Position numbers and translations under genes: made by a program
Source of the DNA: JBBRCE01 sp038205115
GTDB taxonomy: Bacteria > Planctomycetota > Planctomycetia > Pirellulales > JBBRCE01
DNA length: 63,061 nt
NCBI GenBank assembly: GCA_038205115.1
Contig: JBBRCE010000028.1
Location: 1 to 63,061, forward strand
Direction: 5' to 3'
Notes under the pieces: model-generated
Databases searched by the model: none
Told to the model about the DNA's origin: nothing
Seen by the model: only the letters and a program-made list of their open reading frames with translations
In this document: piece by piece, positions 44,804-53,360 of the stretch
Layout: the number at the start of each line of letters is the position of its first letter
Position numbering within the stretch: the stretch's first letter is position 1

Positions 44804-44882
44804 TGCACTTTGCTGTCGGCCCAAGCCGCGGCTTAGTGCGATGTACGGCATTTACACACTCATTTGATTGTTCAGGTCAGCT

Positions 44883-45164
44883 ATGTTTTCGAAGTCGGCT
44901 CGCACCAAGGGTCCGCAGCGTCCCAAACGTCCGAAGAATAAGATTCGCGGCAAAAAGAAGGATCCGATCTTTGTCGATGGCCAACGTCCTCGGCCGATGT
45001 ATGTCGATTACAAGGACTTGGAGTTGCTCAGCAAATTGACCAACCGCCAAGGCAAGATCGTCAGCCGCCGCAAGAGCGGTTGTACTGCTGCGAGCCAACA
45101 CGCCGTGACGTTGGCCGTTAAGCGCGCGCGATTTATGGCGTTAATGCCCTACGTGGGCGAGTAA
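44883..45164 (+). CDS. rpsR: 30S ribosomal protein bS18
   Basis: A 93-residue protein. The bS18 core YVDYKDLELLSKLTNRQGKI, SRRKSGC and HAVTLAVKRARFMALMPYV binds 16S rRNA and contacts bS6 on the platform. The N-terminal extension is basic (about 30 residues rich in Lys, Arg, Pro) and lacks the cysteine cluster of zinc-type bS18, so it is a C-minus form. It stands outside the usual rpsF-ssb-rplI neighbourhood, with its own promoter. The genome may hold a second bS18 copy. Confidence 0.92.
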   Translation: MFSKSARTKGPQRPKRPKNKIRGKKKDPIFVDGQRPRPMYVDYKDLELLSKLTNRQGKIVSRRKSGCTAASQHAVTLAVKRARFMALMPYVGE

Positions 45165-45190
45165 CTCCATCTGCAGCGTCGCCGGAACTC

Positions 45191-45248
45191 CGGCCGTGAT
45201 GCTGCCATTGATCGGACATCACGGCCACCCGCCAGCAGGCGGGTGGCC
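45191..45248 (+). terminator. two overlapping, mutually exclusive hairpins after rpsR
   Basis: Hairpin one pairs GGCCGTGATG (45192-45201) with CATCACGGCC (45217-45226). Hairpin two pairs GGCCACCCGCC (45223-45233) with GGCGGGTGGCC (45238-45248). Both stems are perfect and share 45223-45226, so both cannot form fully at once. Hairpin two ends 18 bases before the thioesterase start. There is no long U-tract. Confidence 0.6.
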
Positions 45249-45266
45249 GAATTTATAAAGTCGGCG

Positions 45267-45683
45267 ATGAGTTCAATTTTCAAGTCGCTGCGCCAGGTCG
45301 AGTTTCGGGATACCGACGCCGCTGGCATCGTGCACTTTTCGGTGTTCTTCCTCTACATGGAAGAGGCCGAGCACGAACTGCTGCGGAGCCGTGGCCTAAG
45401 CGTGTTGGAGCACAGCGATCAAGGCACCATCAGTTGGCCGCGTGTCTCTTGCCGCTGCGATTACCGCAGCCCGTTACGCTTCGAAGACCGTGTGCAGATC
45501 GACGTCAGCATCGCGCGCCTGGGCAGCAAGAGTATCACCTACGCCTTTGTTTTTAGCTGCGAAGGTCGCTCGGTGGCTGAAGGCGAGGTCACCGCGGTCT
45601 GTTGCCGTCTGGTCGCCAACGAAGCGCCCCAATCGATTGAAATTCCCGATTGGATGCGGCAACGACTGGCCGATCAGCCGTAG
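45267..45683 (+). CDS. hotdog-fold acyl-CoA thioesterase (4HBT/YbgC type)
   Basis: A 138-residue thioesterase with the 4HBT family motif FRDTDAAGIVHFSVFFLYMEEAE, where the Asp of DTDAAGIVH is catalytic. A hotdog beta sheet follows (YRSPLRFEDRVQIDV, SITYAFVFSCEGRSVAEGEV). It hydrolyses an acyl-CoA or acyl-ACP; YbgC-type members can act with the Tol-Pal system, which is not seen here. ATG 45267 begins just before the conserved part; a GTG at 45243 is inside the hairpin and less likely. Confidence 0.88.
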   Translation: MSSIFKSLRQVEFRDTDAAGIVHFSVFFLYMEEAEHELLRSRGLSVLEHSDQGTISWPRVSCRCDYRSPLRFEDRVQIDVSIARLGSKSITYAFVFSCEGRSVAEGEVTAVCCRLVANEAPQSIEIPDWMRQRLADQP

Positions 45684-45721
45684 CCGATTTCCGAATTGTA
45701 ACTTTCGCGGCTAACGAATGA

Positions 45722-47218
45722 TCAGCCGGCTTTCAAGCCGCGATCGAACGCGTCTTGATCTCGGCTGTAGAGCACAAAGACGGACTCGAACATCTCCGGC
45801 GCGATCTGCCAAACGGGCTTGTCATCGGTGTGTGCGTTACAGTGCGCCACCAGCAAGCGATAGAGAAATTTGAACAGATGCCGCGGAACGCGTAGGGCGC
45901 GCAAGGCGTCGATCAACCGCCGGTCCTGAATGCTGGGATCAAAGAACTCGCGAAAGCTCGGCATTTTGCCGGGAATGGCGCACGCGCGAATTCGCGAGTT
46001 GGCCACGTCGTACAACGCCTCGCCCGTCCATTCCAAAGAGGGAATCATGTTCTGTTTATCGAGCCGGGCTCGCTGGTAAAAATCGCGCTCTTCGCGATCC
46101 ATGAAACGCGTCAATTCGATCGGCAGCAGCAACTTGAAACCGAAGCCCGGATGCTTGAGAAACTTGTTGTCCAGCATGGGCCAGAGCAGGGCTTTCATCT
46201 GATCGGCCGAACCATTGATCAAATGCGGCTCGTCCAGCCGATCGACCAGCACGATCACGCCGGCAAACCCCAGCGTTTTCAAAATCGACTGGAATTTTTC
46301 CATCAGCGCGTAGCGGTCGTCGGTTCGATCCTTGTTGGGCATCGGCTGCCCTGCGACTTCCGCGGTGGAGAAGTTCATCAGAATCTGCCGCAGCGGGTTG
46401 ATTTGCAGTTTACCGATTCGCACGCTCCGGACGATCGAGCGCGACTGCCAAAACCACTGCCACATCCGCCACAAGCGCGGTCCCCAGCCTGCCACGAGCA
46501 GCAGGTAAAACCAAGGCGATTCCAGCCATTCCCACTTGGTTTGCACCATCAGCCAAATCGCCAGCGCCACGAACGCCGTCGTCGTGCCAATACCAAGCCA
46601 CAGATCCCATTGGGTCTGCCAAGTAGAAAATTTCAAGCGCCGCCGCAACCGGTGCCAGCGGCTCTTGAGTGTTTCGGCCGACGAATGATCGTAACAAGCG
46701 GCTAGCATCAAGAGATCGCGCGACTGGTGCCGATCCAGCAGCCGGCCTTTGTCGTTGGCGACAATTTGCTCGCCCTCGGGCGCGTTGCCGCCCAGAATGC
46801 GATCGACCAGATCCGTCACGCCGAGCGACAAAATCGCATCCATGTGATCCCAAAGTTTCCACTCGGCCAGCGCGCGGTCTTCGCGTTGATGACGGGCGGG
46901 CAGTTTGTCACGGAAGCGATCGAGAAACGGATTGAAATCGTCGTACTCGATCACAAACACCCGCTGACCGGGATGCTCGCGATTATACTGAGCCAGATGC
47001 TGTGCAATCTGCAACCGCATGGCCGTTTTTCCGGCACCTTTTTCGCCAAACACAATCGACGTCGAAGGATCGGCCGGGTTGCCGTAGATTTTATCCCAAG
47101 TGGGATGGTACGTGCTGGCGATGCAATGATCTTTGAAGACCGGATCGGTTTGCGCATCTTCCTCGGCAAACGGATTGGCGGCCACGCCATGGTGCTCGAG
47201 GAACTGCTGAATCTTCAT
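45722..47218 (-). CDS. membrane-associated KAP-like P-loop NTPase
   Basis: A 498-residue P-loop protein. Walker A is GEKGAGKT at residues 58-65 and Walker B is VIVLVDRLDE at 321-330. Between them two transmembrane helices (about 206-225 and 233-250) are inserted, the hallmark of KAP-type NTPases. The N-terminus (FLEHHGVAANPFAEEDAQTD) resembles AAA proteins whose residue NPF begins the fold. KAP NTPases assemble signalling or phage-defence complexes at membranes in some bacteria. No effector or partner gene is adjacent. The role is unknown. Confidence 0.7.
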   Translation of the reverse strand: MKIQQFLEHHGVAANPFAEEDAQTDPVFKDHCIASTYHPTWDKIYGNPADPSTSIVFGEKGAGKTAMRLQIAQHLAQYNREHPGQRVFVIEYDDFNPFLDRFRDKLPARHQREDRALAEWKLWDHMDAILSLGVTDLVDRILGGNAPEGEQIVANDKGRLLDRHQSRDLLMLAACYDHSSAETLKSRWHRLRRRLKFSTWQTQWDLWLGIGTTTAFVALAIWLMVQTKWEWLESPWFYLLLVAGWGPRLWRMWQWFWQSRSIVRSVRIGKLQINPLRQILMNFSTAEVAGQPMPNKDRTDDRYALMEKFQSILKTLGFAGVIVLVDRLDEPHLINGSADQMKALLWPMLDNKFLKHPGFGFKLLLPIELTRFMDREERDFYQRARLDKQNMIPSLEWTGEALYDVANSRIRACAIPGKMPSFREFFDPSIQDRRLIDALRALRVPRHLFKFLYRLLVAHCNAHTDDKPVWQIAPEMFESVFVLYSRDQDAFDRGLKAG

Positions 47219-47271
47219 GCGACTCGCTAGCTACAGGGTTGCAAAGGTGAATTCAATGCGGCGCACGGCGG

Positions 47272-47847
47272 CTACTTGGCTTGGAGCCCGTCGATCATTT
47301 TGTGGAAGTCGGCTTCGGCCGCGGCCATGGTCTTTTTGGGGCCGTACAATTTGACGAAGTAGTTGCCGGCTTTGCTTTCAATGATGGCGGCCAACATGCG
47401 GTAGTCGGGCCTCTCAGTAGCCGCGATGCCCGAATTTGGCCCCGGCGAATCCTTGAAATTGCCGGAAATATCGACTAGGTGCACGAGTTGGCCGGCGATC
47501 GACTTCTTCTCGATTTTTGGCTCGCCAGCCGCCGGTTCGAATTGCCCGACCCAGCGTTTGATGTTATCGTCGATCGACCCGCCCGCGCCCATCACCATCA
47601 GCCGTCCGGGTTGCGTGTCCGGCTCAACCGCCGGCACGGCAAACTCGTGCTCGATCATGTTGTACTTGGGTTTTACGCGCGACCATTTTTCCGGCGCGGT
47701 CAGTACGAGTTTGCCTTCGCCCACGGCAATCGTCGCATCGGACTTCTCGGTTTTTTTCTCTGCCTGGTCCGCCGCGTACAAACAGGCCCCGCTGACGACA
47801 ATTACCGCCGCGCAAAAACCGAACATCGCACCGCTTGCAATTTTCAT
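47272..47847 (-). CDS. exported hypothetical protein
   Basis: A 191-residue protein with a signal peptide (MFGFCAAVIVVSGACLYAAD). The mature part has a beta-rich start (GEGKLVLTAPEKWSRVKP), a MVMGAGGSIDDNIKRWVGQF segment and a C-terminal helix. It looks like a small planctomycete family of secreted proteins with no known role. GAGGG before ATG 47847 supports the start. It precedes the NTPase gene by about 50 bases on the same strand. Confidence 0.75.
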   Translation of the reverse strand: MKIASGAMFGFCAAVIVVSGACLYAADQAEKKTEKSDATIAVGEGKLVLTAPEKWSRVKPKYNMIEHEFAVPAVEPDTQPGRLMVMGAGGSIDDNIKRWVGQFEPAAGEPKIEKKSIAGQLVHLVDISGNFKDSPGPNSGIAATERPDYRMLAAIIESKAGNYFVKLYGPKKTMAAAEADFHKMIDGLQAK

Positions 47848-47928
47848 GTCACCCTCGGAATGGTGGAGGAGATTAAAGCCCGCGCCAACGCGGTTCATCT
47901 TATCCGCCCCCGCTGGCGTCGGCTACCC

Positions 47929-48213
47929 TTATACGGCGTAGGCAACGCAATGCGGCCCGCCTCGTGAGCGAAGGGAGCGCGGTTCGCAGTTCGTCGCCAA
48001 GGATCTCAAGATGTTCGTCCGCCTGAACTGCCCGTTGAAGTATCCCCAATTCCCTCCCGGTTGATACACTGTTGGCGTGGTGAGGATAGTCAGCCGAGGT
48101 AGGAGCGGACCGTGGCGATGGGCGAGCGCAAGCGGACGCAACGGCAGCAGGAACTGTTTCCGGCGCCGGTTGCGCTGCAACCGCCAAATTTCGTGATCCA
48201 GCATCCAGGCCAT
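47929..48213 (-). CDS. possible small basic protein
   Basis: A 94-residue open frame. A strong AGGAG (48221-48225) lies seven bases before its ATG. The N-terminus (MAWMLDHEIWRLQRNRRRKQ) is basic and aromatic and looks protein-like. The rest is Arg/Pro-rich and less convincing, and a second frame overlaps the 3' half. It may be a real short gene or one truncated by a frameshift. No family recognised. Confidence 0.35.
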   Translation of the reverse strand: MAWMLDHEIWRLQRNRRRKQFLLPLRPLALAHRHGPLLPRLTILTTPTVYQPGGNWGYFNGQFRRTNILRSLATNCEPRSLRSRGGPHCVAYAV

Positions 48214-48503
48214 CGCAGGCTCCTTTTCCAAGGGACAAAATCAAAACGTCACTGGCACCGTCGCGACCGGGCAGACATCAATCGCATCCGCCGCGCCCGC
48301 CGCCGCCCGCTCGAACAAAAGAAACCCACGGCCCGCTAGCCGCCCTGCCACGCTCAAACCGCCCCTGTCCCTGGTGCGAACTTACCAACCGCTTGTCCGA
48401 GCGAAAAGCGTAGACGGACGACATCCAGGGCGGTCAACGTTCAGTTTTTCCTTCGGTTTCTGCGTTGGGTTGATCGGCGGCAACACTTCACTGTCACTTC
48501 GCG

Positions 48504-48531
48504 AAAAAAAACGCCGCGCAAACGTGGTGTT
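48504..48531 (-). terminator. intrinsic terminator of the sigma54 activator gene
   Basis: On the minus strand AACACCACG, loop TTTG, CGCGGCGTT forms an imperfect hairpin followed by a run of T (48504-48509). It lies about 20 bases after the gene's stop. Confidence 0.55.
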
Positions 48532-48552
48532 TGACTTTTTTCGAGCAGTCTT

Positions 48553-50583
48553 CTATCGCAAATTGCGACGCTGCTCGTTTTCGAGCTCGTAGCGACGGAT
48601 TTTGCGGTCGAGGGTGGAACGCTCGATGCCCAGGAATTGTGCCGTTTGGCTTTTGTTCCAGTTAGTGGCTTGCAGCGTAGCGATGATGTGCCGCCGTTCG
48701 ACTTCGTCGAGCGTGGCATGTACATGCGGCGTGAGCACGGGGGCAACGCTATCGACGGTGTCGCCGGCGGTCGAAAGTTTGGTCAGCGCCAGATCGGTAT
48801 CATCGATCATCTCCCCGCGCGCGAGTACCACCGCGCGTTCGATGACGTTTTTTAATTCGCGCACGTTTCCGGGCCATCGGTAGCGTGTCATCAGGTCCAT
48901 GGCTTTGGTGCTAAAGCCGCGAATGCGCCGCCCGGTTTCGGAGTTGAATTTTTGCAGAAAATAGTGCGCCAGTTCGGGAAGATCATCGATTCGTTTGCGC
49001 AGCGGCGGTACGACGATCTCCAAAACGCGCAGCCGGAAAAAAAGGTCGCGGCGGAAGCGGCCTTCGCCGACGTCTTTTTCCAAGTCGCGATTGGTGGCAG
49101 CAATGACGCGGACGTCAACCTTAATGGCCTGACTGCCGCCGACGCGCTCGAAGGGGTGTCCTTCCAGCACGCGCAGGAATTTGGCTTGCGTGAGCGGGCT
49201 CATTTCGCCGATTTCGTCGAGCATCAGCGTGCCGCCATCGGCCGATTCGAACTTGCCGATTTTGCGTTCGGTAGCGCCCGTGAAAGAGCCTTTTTCGTGG
49301 CCAAATAGTTCGCTTTCGAGCAGACTTTCCGCAAGCGCGGCGCAATTCAAGCAGACGAACGGCCCTTTGCGGCGCGGGCTTGAGAAATGCACGGCCCTGG
49401 CGACCAACTCTTTGCCGACGCCGCTTTCGCCCCGCACCAGCACCGTGGCCCGGTTAGGCGCAGCGCGGCTGATTTCGCGCGTGACGTTGGCCATCATGTT
49501 GCCGGAACCGACGATTTCGCTCTGCACGCCCAGTTGTTCGCGAAGTTGCAAATTTTCGTCGCGGACTTGCACGAGGTTTTCGGTCAGCTCTTGGCGACGG
49601 CCGAGATTGTCGAGCGCCACGGCCAGTGTATCGGCCACCGCCAATGTGAACTCCAGATCGTCCGGGTCGGGCACGCGATCCGGATTGGTCGAGTACAAAT
49701 GGATGGCACCGAGGATTCGAGACCGATGGCGAATGGGCGCGCACATCACGCTGGTCACATGAAACTCGCCTTTGCTGTCGCGCGTGCCAAGCGTGCTGTC
49801 GCCTATGATGTTCCGAGCGAGCACGGCCTCGCCTTCGCGCAGCACCGTGGTGGCCAAAAAGTTGGAAACGCGGTGATACGTCAACTCGGTAATGGTGCGC
49901 GAAGCAACGAGTTCCAGCGAATTGCCATCGGGGTCGCCTTGGTAATCGCGCGGTAATAACAACACACCGCCGGCATCCACCTGCGTGCTTTCGAACAGAC
50001 CGGCCAGCGACATCTGCGCGATTTGAGAAACGTCGGGCGCTTTCGCCAGTTCGAACGCCAGCCGGCACAACTGCGCTGCCGCGCGACCAACTTTGGGAAC
50101 GGCGCTTTCGTCGGATTCGACCAGCGGCTCCAAAAACTTGGTCTGACCGCGACGATGCGTGATCGTCGTTGGCTCAGGCGCGGCCAGCACCTGCGAGTCG
50201 CCCGCCGCGGGCTTCGTGATGATCGTTTCGTCGTTGTCAGCGCCAGCCATGCGCACCAGCCCACTGGAATCGGCAAACGCCTTGGTCAGATCATGGACGA
50301 ACGCCAATTGCGAGTGGCCAATGCGAATGATGTCTCCGGGTGAGAGCACCACATCGCCGCGGATCGGTCGGCTGGCCACCGTGGTGCCATTGCGACTATC
50401 CAAATCGCGCAGCACCCATTCACGCTGCGCCTGAAATACCTCGGCATGGCAACGGCTGCAACGCTCGTCTTTGACAACGATTTGATTGGTCGGCGCACGT
50501 CCGATGGTGACCGCTTGCCCAGGCACAAGCCGAAAGACATCGGTCCACTTAGATCCTTCGCGAATGACCAAATAAGCGAGCAT
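48553..50583 (-). CDS. sigma54-dependent transcriptional activator (FHA-GAF-AAA-Fis)
   Basis: A 676-residue enhancer-binding protein. An N-terminal FHA domain (VTIGRAPTNQIVVKDERCSR, then LRDLDSRNGT) reads phosphothreonine. A GAF domain follows (about 170-330), then the AAA+ core: Walker A GESGVGKE, the sigma54-contact loop GSFTGA, Walker B GGTLMLDEIGEM and the Arg finger region RRDLFFRLRV. The C-terminal Fis helix-turn-helix is NWNKSQTAQFLGIERSTLDRKI. FHA input instead of a receiver links it to Ser/Thr kinases. The chosen start MLAYLVIREGSKWTDVFRLV matches the family; an upstream ATG at 50664 adds 27 residues. Confidence 0.9.
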   Translation of the reverse strand: MLAYLVIREGSKWTDVFRLVPGQAVTIGRAPTNQIVVKDERCSRCHAEVFQAQREWVLRDLDSRNGTTVASRPIRGDVVLSPGDIIRIGHSQLAFVHDLTKAFADSSGLVRMAGADNDETIITKPAAGDSQVLAAPEPTTITHRRGQTKFLEPLVESDESAVPKVGRAAAQLCRLAFELAKAPDVSQIAQMSLAGLFESTQVDAGGVLLLPRDYQGDPDGNSLELVASRTITELTYHRVSNFLATTVLREGEAVLARNIIGDSTLGTRDSKGEFHVTSVMCAPIRHRSRILGAIHLYSTNPDRVPDPDDLEFTLAVADTLAVALDNLGRRQELTENLVQVRDENLQLREQLGVQSEIVGSGNMMANVTREISRAAPNRATVLVRGESGVGKELVARAVHFSSPRRKGPFVCLNCAALAESLLESELFGHEKGSFTGATERKIGKFESADGGTLMLDEIGEMSPLTQAKFLRVLEGHPFERVGGSQAIKVDVRVIAATNRDLEKDVGEGRFRRDLFFRLRVLEIVVPPLRKRIDDLPELAHYFLQKFNSETGRRIRGFSTKAMDLMTRYRWPGNVRELKNVIERAVVLARGEMIDDTDLALTKLSTAGDTVDSVAPVLTPHVHATLDEVERRHIIATLQATNWNKSQTAQFLGIERSTLDRKIRRYELENEQRRNLR

Positions 50584-50688
50584 GAAACCGATCAATAAGA
50601 GCGGCAAATCAGTTGTTTGACGTCGCGGATTCCATGCGTGGGCACGCACTGACCGCATTTCCATTCTAACCTAGACAGGTCGAGAAAG

Positions 50689-51291
50689 TTACGCCCCGCC
50701 CGCCGGCGAAATGCGGATTTCGGCCCCGTTGGAACTCCGAAAATCGACCACCCGAATCGACGACAACCGGCTCGCCGCCCGCGGAAAATGCCTGTCGACA
50801 ACGCCGCTGGCGGCCAACTCGTAGCAACTGCAAGCGTTGGCCGGCAATGTCGATTTGAACAGCACCAGTTCGTGGGCTAGCCAATGTTGAGCAAAAAACG
50901 CCGCAATCGAGTCACTGGTTGACTGCCAACTGGCCGGCAAATCGGATTGAAATTGTGCCCGCAATTGACCGTCGGCAGCCAAGCAGGCTGCGACATCGAG
51001 AATGACCGGAAGCGGAACGCGCGGCATTTGGAGCGTGATAGCGATTGGCAGCGCGGTCAATCGCGACAATAATCGCGCCGTCAGCGACATCGCCTCAATG
51101 GCCAGCCAATGCGCATCGAGTTCAGTCAACTCATGCAATTGATCGATGCGACGAAGGCATTCGACAAATTCACCGCCGCCGACAATTATCAGGTTTTCGG
51201 CCGCCGGTTGATGATCGAACCAGGTGTGCAGTTTTGCCGCTAGTCCAGGCAGGTCAAACAAGCTGCCGCCAAACTTGATGACTCGACGCAT
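50689..51291 (-). CDS. amino acid kinase-family protein, C1/H4MPT-associated
   Basis: A 200-residue small kinase of the amino-acid/aspartate kinase fold. The phosphate-binding start is RVIKFGGSLFD, the second glycine loop is LIIVGGGEFVECLR, and the helix HWLAIEAMSLTARLL follows. Homologues accompany H4MPT or methanofuran genes; in archaea MfnE phosphorylates a methanofuran precursor. Whether that activity applies here is inference. Its ATG overlaps the stop of the hydantoinase-like gene (TGATG), indicating translational coupling. Confidence 0.8.
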   Translation of the reverse strand: MRRVIKFGGSLFDLPGLAAKLHTWFDHQPAAENLIIVGGGEFVECLRRIDQLHELTELDAHWLAIEAMSLTARLLSRLTALPIAITLQMPRVPLPVILDVAACLAADGQLRAQFQSDLPASWQSTSDSIAAFFAQHWLAHELVLFKSTLPANACSCYELAASGVVDRHFPRAASRLSSIRVVDFRSSNGAEIRISPAGGA

Positions 51292-52301
51292 CAAGCCGCG
51301 CCTTCACGCGCGATGACTGCCAGTGCGTGGGCCGGCGCGCAATGCGATGCGGAGTCGCCAATTTCTTGCGCCAACGAGACCACTTTGCTGCCGAGCGCCA
51401 ACCGCGTTATCAGCCGGCGTGCGAGGAATTCGCCTTGGCCAGAAATAATGACCGTCGAGGGACGTTGCGGCAACCCCGCTAAAACTTGACCGGCGGCGAC
51501 AATCAATTTACTCAGTTGACCATTGCTCACGGCCTGCGCGGCGGTTGTGGCGTCGTCTTCCGTAAACGTGTCGCGGTCGGCGCAGATCATGCGGGCCATG
51601 CGGTCGCGCGCGTGAGCCTTAGTGCCGGGCCGACCGTCGGCCGTGAATCGCGCCTTGGAATCTTCCGGCAACTCTCCGCTGAGCAAGTAAGCGTCGTACG
51701 TCGTGGCAAACAGTTCTTGCGCCACAGGGCACGTTTTGCCGCGATACGGAAGCATGTTGACGACGCCGCAAATTGGGCTGCGAACCACACCGGTGTAGAT
51801 CAATTCGCCGCACAGCAACCGCTCGGTATCGGTCCGACCGACGCCCACCGGCTTGCCGTTATTCAGCGGAATGATATCGCAGGTGGTCGAGCCAACGTCC
51901 ACCATCAGGCTACAGCCAAGAGGGGCAAATCGACCCGCAAAGCGGGCCAGCACGTGCCAGTTGGAGGCGGCCGCCAACAACGGTTGCCGCAAGGCAATTT
52001 GCGGCGCAACGATCTTGCCGTCGGTCAAATAGACGCGGGCGTGCCGACCGTCAACCGCGGTCACCAGCGCTTGCACAATGGCCGTTACGCCTTCGGTCTT
52101 GGTCGCAAAGCAATCGGCCAATTCGCCGGTCATGGTCAGCGCGATATGATCGGCCTTGGGCGCGCCGGCGATCACGGCGCGGAGCGCGTCGGCCAGTTTA
52201 CGCGACTGTTGCCACAGCGCAAACGGTTCGCTCACGGCATAGCCGAGTCCGTCGGCCGCTTTGAGGTTTGCCCCACCAATATCGATCGCCAGCCAATTCA
52301 T
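51291..52301 (-). CDS. H4MPT-linked C1-transfer pathway protein (hydantoinase/oxoprolinase-like, MfnF-like)
   Basis: A 336-residue protein of the hydantoinase A/ASKHA-type fold. The N-terminal phosphate-binding motif is LAIDIGGANLKAADGLGY. The family signature LMVDVGSTTCDIIPLNNGKP follows, then VGRTDTERLLCGELIYTGVV. A C-terminal GQGEFLARRL segment completes the fold. In methylotrophs this gene (orfY-like) sits in the H4MPT cluster, and in methanogens MfnF helps build methanofuran. The reaction here is not established. It lies in an operon with the kinase downstream and a CPBP gene upstream. Confidence 0.88.
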   Translation of the reverse strand: MNWLAIDIGGANLKAADGLGYAVSEPFALWQQSRKLADALRAVIAGAPKADHIALTMTGELADCFATKTEGVTAIVQALVTAVDGRHARVYLTDGKIVAPQIALRQPLLAAASNWHVLARFAGRFAPLGCSLMVDVGSTTCDIIPLNNGKPVGVGRTDTERLLCGELIYTGVVRSPICGVVNMLPYRGKTCPVAQELFATTYDAYLLSGELPEDSKARFTADGRPGTKAHARDRMARMICADRDTFTEDDATTAAQAVSNGQLSKLIVAAGQVLAGLPQRPSTVIISGQGEFLARRLITRLALGSKVVSLAQEIGDSASHCAPAHALAVIAREGAA

Positions 52302-52305
52302 AGAT

Positions 52306-53274
52306 TCATGGTACCGGGTCGCCGTGTGAAAGATTCCAGCAGATCACTGCCATCGTGCAACCGTTGAGCAACAAATGGACGACCAGACTTGGCCAGATGC
52401 GGTGTGTCTGGCGATACAAATATCCTAGCACCAGCGCCAAGAAAAACAGCGGGATGGGTGCCGGGCCTTGGCCAATGTGCATGGCGGCAAACAGGATCGA
52501 CGAAATCGCGATCGGGCCCCATTCTTTACTCGGCAATCGCGGCGATTGATCGACCGTTCCGACGGCCACGCTGCCGCGGTCGGGCTGTTCATCGGGCAGC
52601 AAAGCGGGCGACGCAAACGGATTGGCGGAATCGATTGGCCGCGGCGGCGTTGGTCCGGTCAAGGGAGGCTGCGCGACGATATTCGGATTTTCGTTCGCGG
52701 TCCGCGCGGCCAGATTAGGCCGAGTTCCCAACCAGGGTTGCGTTTCCAGCCAGCCCTGGAAAAACACGCGGAAGATGAATTCTTCCGCAAGCGGGGCCGT
52801 CAACACGGCCGACGTCAGTGCTAACAGGTAAGTATGACTTGTTTTGACAGTTTCGAGCACCGGATGCTGGTAAGTAACAAATTGCACCAGCAACGCCTGC
52901 AAACCATAGACGACCGGTGCGATGAGTAAAAACGCGAAGACCCCGCGTAAGACATCCCCGGGCAATTTTCGCACATCAAAACCGAGATCGCGCCACGTGG
53001 CTCGGGCCACAAATTTCAGATACGCAATTGCCAGGACCACCGTCGCCACGCTATGTGCAATTCCTCCCCAAATCTGGCGCTGGCCCTCGTCGAGGTCGCG
53101 GAAAGCGGAAAATACCGGCGCAATTGTGAATGCCGTGACCAGCCATAGCAGCAGCACGCAAATCACGTCCACCGCACGCCAAGGCACCGCGCGCCGCGCC
53201 ACGGGCGTGACCCAGCTTTTTCGTCCGCCCAGACGCTGCCCGATCTCGCGGAGAACAAACTTGAAGTCAAACAA
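52306..53274 (-). CDS. CPBP-family intramembrane metalloprotease
   Basis: A 322-residue multi-helix membrane protein. The CPBP (CAAX protease/bacteriocin-processing) motifs are present: EEFIFRVFFQGWLE (EExxxR) and downstream histidines in FAAMHIGQG and VVHLLLNG. These proteins cleave within or near the membrane, after prenylation or in bacteriocin maturation. A ~65-residue Pro/Asn-rich insertion lies between the first motif and the His motifs. The start is probably TTG 53274 with AGCAGG seven bases upstream. It ends four bases before the hydantoinase-like gene. Confidence 0.85.
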   Translation of the reverse strand: MFDFKFVLREIGQRLGGRKSWVTPVARRAVPWRAVDVICVLLLWLVTAFTIAPVFSAFRDLDEGQRQIWGGIAHSVATVVLAIAYLKFVARATWRDLGFDVRKLPGDVLRGVFAFLLIAPVVYGLQALLVQFVTYQHPVLETVKTSHTYLLALTSAVLTAPLAEEFIFRVFFQGWLETQPWLGTRPNLAARTANENPNIVAQPPLTGPTPPRPIDSANPFASPALLPDEQPDRGSVAVGTVDQSPRLPSKEWGPIAISSILFAAMHIGQGPAPIPLFFLALVLGYLYRQTHRIWPSLVVHLLLNGCTMAVICWNLSHGDPVP

Positions 53275-53360
53275 GTTGATGCCTGCTGGGCAATGAGAAT
53301 GAATTCGGGACGGGATGACCTACCAGAGCCGCGCAAAAGTTCCTATCCGGCGGACTGGCG

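Larger units (their letters stand above)
47848..48552. other. 700-base region with one weak ORF and a terminator
   Basis: Apart from the possible small gene at 47929-48213 and the terminator at 48504-48531 I see no supported gene. The middle part (48260-48350) is strongly Arg/Pro-codon biased in several frames but shows no motif. Confidence 0.4.

Noticed and set aside
45722..47218. A complete phage-defence island around the KAP-like NTPase.
   Set aside because: The neighbours are rpsR, a thioesterase, a small secreted protein and a sigma54 activator; no effector or other defence gene is present.
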